Origin: Isoetes taiwanensis
Taxonomy: Eukaryota; Streptophyta; Lycopodiopsida; Isoetales; Isoetaceae
Length of the DNA: 64,000 bases
NCBI GenBank assembly: GCA_021234155.1
Contig: JAJEKV010000062.1
Span: 1,840,602-1,904,601 of the forward strand
Direction of reading: 5' to 3'
The translations under genes were made by a program, and so were the position numbers. How positions within the stretch are numbered: position 1 is the first letter of the stretch; every line of letters starts with the position of its first letter. Under the pieces are notes generated by a model that saw nothing but the letters and a program-made list of their open reading frames with translations, had not been told where the DNA came from and did not search any database. Positions 55,530 through 64,000 of this stretch are shown here, in pieces.

Positions 55530-56890
55530 AATTTCAAGAAGAAAGATGTAGATGTTTTTGGCATCTATATTGATGAAGTAGAAGGATGGCTTAACAGAAA
55601 TTGCTATGACGGAGTAATGCTCGCAGGATACCTTATCATGCTTCTTTTATATGCAGACGACATAGTGCTCCTTGCACGAACAGCGGAAGGCTTGCAACAA
55701 CATATAGAGGTGTTATCATTCTTTTGCGATCAAGCAGGAATGGCAGTCAATCTCGACAAGACAAAAATTATGATGTTTGGCACGAGGAAAAAACATGTTT
55801 TTCAGATTAAAGGTAAACCCATTGAACATGTTCATAGCTATAAATATTTGGGAATTGAGATAACAGAAAATTACAGATGGAATACAGCTGTAGATAAGAG
55901 GATTGTTGGTGGAAAGAAAGCTTTATACGCAATGCAAGCTAAATGTAGAAAAATTCAGCTATGGAACTGGTCCATGCGGCTTCACTTATATCGAGCTTTA
56001 GTTATGCCTATAATATTATATGGATGCCAGATATGGGGACCGGGTCTAGCAAGAAAAAAATGGAAAGATATAGAATCCAAAAGCGCTATCTAATGGATGA
56101 GCTAGGAGTTAAACTCCAAACACCATATGCCATGATGCTTGCTGAAGTTGGTATGTTGCCATTGGAGGGAGAGGCAAGCTATCAATACCTTGTTTATGTA
56201 AGAAAGTTAAAGCCTTACCACATGAAAGGCTACCATATAAGGCAATGGAAAAAGCAAGGAAAGTGGTGGTATGCGGATGGAGAATTATGGTCGCAAAGAT
56301 GGAACATTAGTATGAACGATATGCCATCACAAGAAGAAGCTATTCGGGACCTTGTCGGGACCAAAGTGATCGAGATTATGGGCCAATCCACAAGGCAAGA
56401 TGGACTTTACAGCGCGTGAAATGAATCCCATGGTTATGTACCACAAAGACAACAAGACTTGATAGACCATCCGGTCTATGTCATCTAGACACCATTTGTC
56501 GGATGAGGGTTAGCTCCCATCACCTACAAGTCGAAAGTGTGGAAGGTGGCATAAATTACCAAGGTCGGTCGCGATATGTCGGATGTGTCGGGACGGGGAA
56601 GTAGAGGACGAGCATCACGTTCTGCTTAGTTGTATAGCTTATAAATCTGTAAGAGAGCGGCACAAGATCCAGGAAACAGATTGTGTGAATATTTATACTT
56701 TTTTTCAGTTGCCATCATGGAAGATAGCAAATTTCCTCACAGAAATGTTGCTTGTTCGTGATGCACAACTAAATAAGTAGCCTAGGTCATAAGGTTTTTT
56801 TTAAGAATTGCGTCTACTATGTAAACATTTCGTCTCCTAGACCGTAGGGTCTTTAAGAGATCGTGAATAATCAATTCAATTCAATTCAAT
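55530..56890 (+). pseudogene. LINE remnant: RT palm to 3' end
   Basis: Starts with DVFGIYIDEVEGWLN, then MLLLYADDIVLLARTAEGLQ (catalytic YADD), DKTKIMMFGTRKKHVFQIKG, SYKYLGIEITENYRWN and YRALVMPIILYGCQIWG. After a frameshift near 56090 come DELGVKLQTPYAMMLAEVGM and a C-terminal CRMCRDGEVEDEHHVLLSC zinc-like motif (about 56575-56630). The 3' end is a short (TTCAA)n tail at about 56868-56890 instead of poly(A). It is 5' truncated and the best preserved copy of the LINE type also seen at 5.4, 25-27 and 27.2 kb. Confidence 0.88.
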
Positions 56891-58140
56891 ATTGCAATTG
56901 CAGAGAGATTGAGGTCCGACTTGCAGATGGTGTACTTGCATAAACAGGTAAAAAATAAAATAGAAGGATTGATTAAAAAATATAAGTGTAAAAGCAAAAG
57001 AAAGCTAAGACTGGTTACTCTCAATAATTGACAGTACTTCGAGCAATTTGATGTTTTGCTCGAAGAATCTTTTAAAGTTGTTGAGTTGCCAGGGGGTTTA
57101 ACAGATGTTGGGCTTAAGTGATGCACAAAACGTTGTCAAGCAGCTAGTTCAGGCTCAATGGCTACGAAGGCTAGTTCATGCAGGCTGCAATATGCAACAC
57201 ATTGTTGCATTGCACTGGATTATGAAGAGCTGCTAATCAGTGCATGATGCGGACTTTGCACGCAATTTCGATGGGTTTGCACTAGAGGAGGCCAGAATTT
57301 CTGAGGGCCACTGCACAATGTTCATGCAATCCTCCTGGTTTATCATTCATGTAGCTACTGTGTTGTGGCGCATACTTAGATGCTACGATAGATTGGATTT
57401 TGTGACAGCTTCTTTGTGTATGCAGAGCAGGAAACTTCTAGATTCTGAACTTATGGTTTTAATTGCAGGTGTTTCTAATATCATATTGATTTGTCCGAAG
57501 ATAAAAGGCACATAAAACATCAGACAAAGACCTGAGGACGTATATGCATCGTTTGAGGATGTATTTAGTGTTGTATAGATGGAAATTGCACCAAGTTGAT
57601 GTAAAATCTGAGTAGAGTTTGCCCTCTCCCAAGCAACATTGAATAGGTTGATCTATACATTTCTTTATTAGTTGATCTAAATGTTCTCAACATCTTACTT
57701 TTGGCAACTTAGACTTCTCAAAGTTAGTTAACAAGAACACTAGATCATAATAACCATGCCAATCCCACCATGAAAACCAAATCATTGGTGATCTATTTTG
57801 CGTCATTTTGTTTACTATGTATTGCTTGACAAACATTAAAATATAATAACTATGTCAACTCCATTGTAAGAGCATTGAGGTTGTGTTTGCGCCTTCTCCC
57901 CTTTACCTTGATAAAACTTGGATCTCCATGGATGCAAAATCTCTTAGACATCAAATACTACTATAAAGAACTTGCAAAGACAATATAAGGCTAAACATGC
58001 ATTTTGAGGCGCATCATATGTAATAGATCCTACGGCTCATATTGCTTTTATATGGTGAGATCTTGATCGTTGATCGAGTCTAAGATCCTAAGGCTCATAT
58101 TGAATGCTCGTTCCTTAAGGAAAGGCTTTAAAAAAATTTT
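56891..58140. other. Unassigned stretch
   Basis: No gene or repeat recognised. A 91-codon frame at 57240-57515 has no motif. Confidence 0.4.
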
Positions 58141-58144
58141 ATGT

Positions 58145-58220
58145 TATTGGGGGGATTCGAACCCTGGTCCTCAACCCCCCAAACCCCCCACTCTAACCAC
58201 TCTAACCACTATAATATTCT
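58145..58220 (-). repeat. tRNA-like SINE remnant
   Basis: The minus strand reads TAGTGGTTAGAGTGG (A-box-like, partly duplicated), a G-rich stretch, then CAGGGTTCGAATCCCCCC, a perfect B box. Tail not resolved. It could be a degraded tRNA gene instead. Confidence 0.5.
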
Positions 58221-58249
58221 AGGATGTTTTGAAACTTTCAAAATTTCCA

Positions 58250-58470
58250 GGAAGTTCTAAAATGTTCTAGAAATTTCTAGAATGTAAGGGAATCCAAAAG
58301 AATTAAAGGGATATAAGGAAATCTCGTAAATTATAAGAGAATCTAGGAAAATATACAAGTCTAACGGAATCTCTTAAAATCTAATTGAATCTAAGGGAAT
58401 CTTCATAATATCTTCTAAGAGAATCTAGGAGAATCTAAAAGAATCTCAGTAGAATCATTGGTTATCTAGA
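58250..58470 (+). repeat. GAATCT-orientation minisatellite arm
   Basis: Irregular short units such as AAGGGAATCT, AGAGAATCTAGG and AGAATCTAAAAG. Opposite orientation to the array starting at 58618, from which it is separated by about 150 bp of other sequence. Confidence 0.8.
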
Positions 58471-58617
58471 GCACTATAGGGCCTTACATCGTAAGAACAT
58501 GCTAAAACTGGAACAATGCGCCGTAGGACGCATTAAATTTCTTGTATATATATATACACAAGTGATTGTAATATGATGGACTGCATGATGCCGACCCTTC
58601 AAAAGACACCTAGCATG

Positions 58618-59955
58618 AAAGATTCCCCTAGTTTTCTAAAGATTAGCCCAAGGTCCCTTTAGATTCTGCAATATTGTATGTAGATTCTCCTAGATTCTCG
58701 CAGATTCTACAAAGATTCCCCTAGATCCTCCAAGATTCTAGCAAGATTCCTCTAGATTCTCAAAGATTTCCCTAGATTTTCTAAGATTCTCTTGAGATTC
58801 CCCTAGGTTTTCAAAGATTATCCCAAGATTCCTCAATTTTTCAAGATTCTCTTACTTCCCAAAATTCTATAAAGATTCCCTAGAATCCCTAAGATTCTCT
58901 TGAGATTCCTCTGGATTCTCTAAGATCCTATGAAGATTCCCTAGATTCCTCTAGGTTCTTAAAGATTTTATCAAGATTCCATTAGATTCCCTTACATTCT
59001 CAAAGATTTTCTTTTGAACCATGTAGATTCTCTTAGGTTTCCCAAGATTCTATAAAGATTCCCCTAGAGTACCTAAGATTCTCTTGAGATTCCTATAGAT
59101 TCCCCTAGATTTTCCAAAATTGCACCAAGATTCCCGTAGATACCATAGATTCTTAAGGTTCTATGGAGATTCCCCTAGATTTTATTAAGATTCCCTTAGA
59201 TTCTCCAAGATTCTATCTAAATTCCCATATATTCTTAAAGAGTTTATGACAATTTCCTTAGATTCTCCTAGATTTCCATAGATTCTCTTAAGATTCCCTA
59301 AGATTCACCTAGATTCCCATGATTCCTCTAGGTTTCCAAAGATTCTATAAAGATTCTCCTAGATTCTTCAAGATTCTATGAAGATTCTCTTAGGTTCTCT
59401 AAGATTCCATCAAGATTCCCTTAGATTCTCAAAATCTTTAGGAAGATTCCCCTAGATTCCCAAAGATTCTCTTGAGATTCTCCTAGATTCCCAAAGATTC
59501 TCTTAGATTCTTAATGCTCTACAAAGTTTCCCCTAGATTCTTAAGATTCTACAGAGATTCTCCTAGATCTTATTAAGATTCCCCAAGATTCTCCAAAATT
59601 CCATCTAGATTCCCATAGATTCTTAAAGATTTTATGAAGACTCCTTTAGATTCTCCTAGATTCCTAAAGATTCATTTCAGACTCCCTAAGATTCTCTAAA
59701 GATTTCCCTAGATTCCAAAAGACACGCCAAGATTCCTCTACAAGATTCTATCAAGATTCTCCTAGATTCTTCTAGATTCTCTAAGATTCTATTAAGATTC
59801 CTCTAGCTTCTTAAAGATTTTATCAAGATTCCCCTAGATTCCTAAAGAAGCCTTAAGATTCCAATAGATTCTCTTGAGATTCCTCTATTTCCCATAGATT
59901 CTATGAAGATTCCCCTAGAATTCCCAAGATTCCATCAAGATTCCTCTAGGTTCCA
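58618..59955 (+). repeat. GATTC-type minisatellite, 1.3 kb
   Basis: Long degenerate tandem array of units such as AGATTCCCCTAGATTCTC and AAGATTCTATGAAG, with periods of about 15-30 bp. No coding content. A short continuation of the same array appears at 61950-62095, beyond the orphan exon. Confidence 0.92.
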
Positions 59956-59956
59956 G

Positions 59957-60499
59957 CAAAGGGCCACTTTCAGAGAAAGAGGCGTGTATGGTGATCCAAA
60001 AAGATTTGGGAAATAACATGTTTATCACAGATCTTGACACTATTGAGGAGTTATTCACTCCCGTTCCAACGATGAGGCACCTTGAATACTTGAAGTTCTT
60101 CGATGGATCCAAAAGTGCAGGCGTCTTATCGAGAAAACATGCTTTACTACAAAGTGATGGAATGTTCATTCAGTTGGCGGCAATGATGAGTGCAGGTAAA
60201 CAACCATTTCCTTTCCCAAAGCATGGAGAGTTCCCTGGATTGATAGAAGATGCAACAGAAAAAAGTTGTATGAATATGCTAAATAAAATTCACCTACCAT
60301 TTTCTTTGGTCGGGTTATTTGGTAAGTATTTTGTTGCTGCTTGTAATGGATATCCTCTATTCATGGGAAAGGGCCAAAACTCTCTAGTTTTCTCTTCTAT
60401 ATTGGTTGGAGTTGAAGCTATGGATGGAAAATTCTGCAAGCAATTTGAATTTGGAGAGGCTATATTAGTTGAAGAGGATGGAAAATCAACATCATTCAG
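59957..60499 (+). pseudogene. Orphan exon-like open frame, function unknown
   Basis: A 543-bp stretch between a CAG acceptor at 59956 and a CAG|GTATTA donor at 60499 is open throughout (ATG at 59988). It encodes sequence with good composition, including FTPVPTMRHLEYLKFFDGSK, FPFPKHGEFPGLIEDATEKS and EFGEAILVEEDG. The next acceptor-like site (TTTATTCAG at about 60570) leads quickly to a stop. I do not recognise the family. It sits between two parts of the GATTC array, so it was probably moved here. Confidence 0.45.
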
Positions 60500-61949
60500 G
60501 TATTAAGCTCTTTGGACTTTTTTCATGTTTTTAGAAACCTTTAATAATGTAATGTCTTCTTTTATTCAGGTTTACATGAAAATTTAAAAGGACCGAAATG
60601 AAATGTTTAGATTCAGACATAGTTTCCACGTTTTTGGAAGAGGAAGTGAACCAAAAATAAAAAAGGAGGAGCCGAAACTAGAAGAGAAATATCCAACTTT
60701 GTCCAGAAATGGGAAGGGAAAGCGATGGTAGGTTTTTTAAAGCAGATTTGGCGAAGAGGACACCCAGCTCGTTTTGGAGAAGCATAGAGTTGCCCAGCCT
60801 GCGAGGTCCGAATGGATCAGAATTAGAAGAATAAGGAAGAAGTAATAAGTTTGGAACTTTTTTACAGTTTGCAAAGGAAGTTAGGTTCTATTTTGAGAAT
60901 GACATAGATGAATAATTGTGTGGAAAAGCAAGCAGGATTATTATGCCGGATTATGACTGTAGATTTTATGGCATTGTTAATATAAAGGAGCTTCAAAATG
61001 GATGTAATTAGATTCAAGTGAATGCACTGTTGATAGGCTACTAAAGATGAAATTTAATTTATGAAAAAATAGTGTTCTAATTGGTTGAATCAGTGTTGAT
61101 TTTTTATACTGAATATTGGTTATTAGTAACTTCCTCTTTCCATTAAATGCTGAACTATCATGAGCATTAAAATTCTAATATCTTGTGTTGAAAATTCTGA
61201 TGTCTTGTGTTGAAAATGTCGTTGCAATAAAATATAGGTAGGTTGCTGAGTTGTGCTTGAAATTGAGTTGTGCGTGAAATATTGTGGATTTGGGTGTTTA
61301 AAGTACTCCAGTATATAAGAATTTATTGGACCTATTTTCTGTGATTGTATATTGAATATAGAGGAGCATTCGGTTGAGTACTTGCAAAGTGTTTGCAAGC
61401 TGAGCACCATCTTCCTAGATTAGCATCGCCCATTAGACTTGTGTTGTTGGCTTGGGTTTCGTGCGCTAGTCTACATATTTATGGGGGCGCTGCGAGAAAC
61501 ATTGGGCAATTGCTTATAGGTTACTAATGGGGGTGAATGAATTTTTTAACAAAAGAGAAAAGAGAAAAGATTAAGAGACTTCAAGAAGCGAAATTTCAGA
61601 GCTTAAACTGATGTAAGCACTATCTTTGCTTAAACGAAGGATTTGCAACTCATTTTCAGTTTTTCAGTTTCTACGTGTTTCTTGGTTTTTGATATATATG
61701 GGGGCCTTTTTTTAGGTCGATACTGCCAAGGTCATCTCCACTATGCTTCTGGTATCTAGTATCACCACATTGTTACATACATGCTTTGGTTCAAGATTAC
61801 CCCTGATATAGGGAGCATCATTTGTCTATCTAGCTCCAATATTTTTCATCATCTTTTCTCCAGACTTTACATCTGTGAACGAGAATGTAAGATGCCACAC
61901 TCAGCTTGATATTTCATGGTTTTTAGGAAGGTTTACATTCTCAGAGATG
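60500..61949. other. Unassigned stretch
   Basis: No convincing exon or repeat follows the orphan exon. Confidence 0.4.
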
Positions 61950-62095
61950 CTCTCTTGGAATTCCCATAGATTCTCTAAGATTCTTACGATATTCCTCTGG
62001 ATTCCCTAAGATCCTATAAAGATTCTTCTAGATTCCTTCAACTTACTATAGATTCCGTGGTTCTCGAAGATTCCAAAAAGATTCTTAGTGTTTGA
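61950..62095 (+). repeat. GATTC minisatellite, short continuation
   Basis: Same units as 58618-59955 (CCCATAGATTCTCTAAGATT and variants). Confidence 0.8.
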
Positions 62096-62610
62096 TCATG
62101 TTGGCCGCAGCTGCAACAAAATAGTGGCAAAGCACCACTCATTAGAAAGCTCTCGATGAGAGAAGTCCAATGGCGTAGGTCCCACCTTCATTCAACCCCT
62201 CTACTGCAAGCTACGTGCCTTTGAAATTGATTAAACAGAAGGGAGCTTCCTAAAAAGTCCATTCATAAATGTTTTGCCACCTCATTACCTTTTTATTAAG
62301 GAAAGTGCCACCTCACCTCCTTTAAAAAAAAATCAATTTAATATTAAAAAGTTAATGGCTAGGATTTATGCTCACCTTTTGATCTAACGGTTAAGATCTG
62401 CTACACCAAATTACCTCTAAGGAACCTTCCTTGCACCTTCCTTACAAAATTCAAGGGCTATGATTTTGCCTTCCCCTTTGATCCAACGGTTCACAGATGG
62501 GGTGTATGCCCCCATGCATGACTCAGGCATGCCCCCATCAAAATCCAAGGGCTTAAGCTACGCCACCTCACCAACGTTTTTATTCAAAGGCCAAGATCAA
62601 AGATTTATAT

Positions 62611-62672
62611 ATAATGTGCTATTTTGTAACCACCCCCATGAGTTTCTATAATGTGCTATTTTGTAACCACCC
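62611..62672 (+). repeat. 25-bp direct repeat, 37-bp period
   Basis: ATAATGTGCTATTTTGTAAC plus CACCC at 62611-62635 and again at 62648-62672. Confidence 0.9.
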
Positions 62673-62841
62673 GGATGATCGTGGTCTTATATAAAGTGAC
62701 CATGTGAGATGACCGTATTACGTTGTAACCACATCTTTTGTCATTACATTATGTGGGTTTATGGTTTTTTTTTTTTTTTTTTCCAACGTTACGTTACCTG
62801 CGAGCCATCAATGAGCAGAATATTCCTGGCATTATTTTATA

Positions 62842-64000
62842 CTAGAAAAAGTGCCCAGCGTTGCTGGGCTTTTCCTCGGGCATAAGTTTAACAATAAAAA
62901 AAAAAATGTATAGTTTACAAAGATCATGTTTTAGCGATGCAAGGTAGGATACATATGTTATTCACATAGAATATGTACTTCAAAATAGGCTTAGGAATTG
63001 AAAATCAAATATACAAAAATGTCATTGTTAATTTTGAAAAGCATTTCATGTACAAATGTGTGCATTTGATGCGTGGAGTTGTGTGTACCTACTTGAGGTA
63101 GTTAAGCTTCTTTGTCTGTGTTAAAAAATAATCGGTCAAATTCACGAAAATTTAGAATAACCAACATATAGAAAAAATGAAGCATGACATTGGCCCCTTT
63201 AATAGGTTCAATTGTTATTGGTTATGTTGACAACATTACTTTTTGTGGAACTTTTGGTTCTGCCTTAGCAATATCTCTATTCTACAGCATAATGAAAGTG
63301 TTATTTAGGGAAACTTCTCAAACACAAATCATTCAACATATCATCTTGTAAAATTGTTTCTTTGTGCATTTGAATAATATTAATGACAAAAAAAAAAAAA
63401 TGCTTGCCCTGCAATAGCATGCAAGACAGGGAACATGGCACCAAACCAACGTTGGATATGTATAGTGCAAAAAGGTTTCTGTATAACCTGTTATAAATAA
63501 TTCACTGAACTAATTCACAAGACGTTGAAGAAAGAATCACAACTACAACGCATACCTTAAGTTACCTTAAGATACATATCCAAAAATTAGTAATAGATAT
63601 GTTATAAAGACGATTAGAAGAGTCATGAATACCTTGTACAAAATACAGACCTTGCAAATAACAAAAACGTGATGCATTCATGTCCAGGCCACGGGTTTGA
63701 CTAATGGATGGAATAGCCTTCAGCTTGCTCAAAGCTTCCACAAAAGCCAAAATCTATAGTGGAGAGAACAAACATTAATTAGAGGCCAGACTTCTTGATT
63801 TGACATGGTTAATTTAGACCATAACATATTCGATTTCTAGGTTTCTTGCTCCATTTGCTTCTTGCATTGTTCCATCATATCGTCTTATTTTGACTTGTGC
63901 TTTCCCCACTCAAGAGCACCTACATTGCGATTGCAATAATTGTTTGCTTGCCTCTATTTGAAAGTGCTCCATTACACTGAAGAGCTCTAATGCCTTAATT
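62842..64000 (-). mobile_element. Second Helitron, 3' end inside the window
   Basis: CTAG at 62842-62845, preceded by host A, is followed 7 nt further in by hairpin GCCCAGC, loop GTT, GCTGGGC (62853-62869). This is the same terminal design as the Helitron at 9732 in the same orientation. The 5' end would lie beyond 64000, so the right limit given is the window edge. A 62-codon minus-strand frame at 63562-63750 is of unknown meaning. Confidence 0.65.

Overview
The window looks like repeat-rich nuclear DNA of a land plant, probably a non-flowering one such as a fern; that placement is an inference from gene families and low gene density. Two host genes appear intact, both on the minus strand with canonical introns: a 3-ketodihydrosphingosine reductase (30229-31568, 4 exons, 333 aa) and a membrane-anchored pectinesterase (48718-50717, 5 exons, 419 aa). 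Nearly everything else I can read is mobile DNA, decayed mobile-element genes, satellites or gene fragments.

Layout. 1-640: Ty3/gypsy protease fragment. 640-4126: Copia element on the minus strand with one LTR, primer-binding site, gag, protease, integrase and the start of RT. 5281-5830: tRNA-like SINE head and a LINE RT remnant. 6713-18690: nearly full-length L1-type LINE between 19-bp target-site duplications, split by a 5256-bp Helitron (9732-14987); removing the Helitron joins the LINE reading frame exactly. 18710-20290: tandem duplication, microsatellites and a SINE. 21549-24611: decayed multi-exon gene with transposase-like motifs. 25000-28140: two LINE remnants head to head. 28667-28863: Tourist-like MITE. 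32058-32278: second SINE copy. 32489-37404: hairpin-ended, Helitron2-like element carrying a spliced gene fragment. 37405-38040: LINE 3' end.

38388-47503 is the most unusual stretch. Two divergent, broken, multi-exon loci show ParB-like and N6-adenine-methyltransferase-like segments. Each has an intron packed with short palindromes of its own type: GTGTATTC/GAATACAC in the left gene and CACGCC/GGCGTG in the right gene. ParB proteins of bacteria bind palindromic parS sites, so proteins and sites may belong together; this is untested.

50855-54806: further, possibly nested, copies of the hairpin-ended element, the first only 137 bp upstream of the pectinesterase ATG. 55530-56890: LINE 3' half. 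58145-59955: tRNA-like SINE remnant and a GATTC minisatellite in inverted orientation, followed by an orphan exon (59957-60499). 62842 to the window end: start of a second Helitron of the same family as the one inside the LINE.
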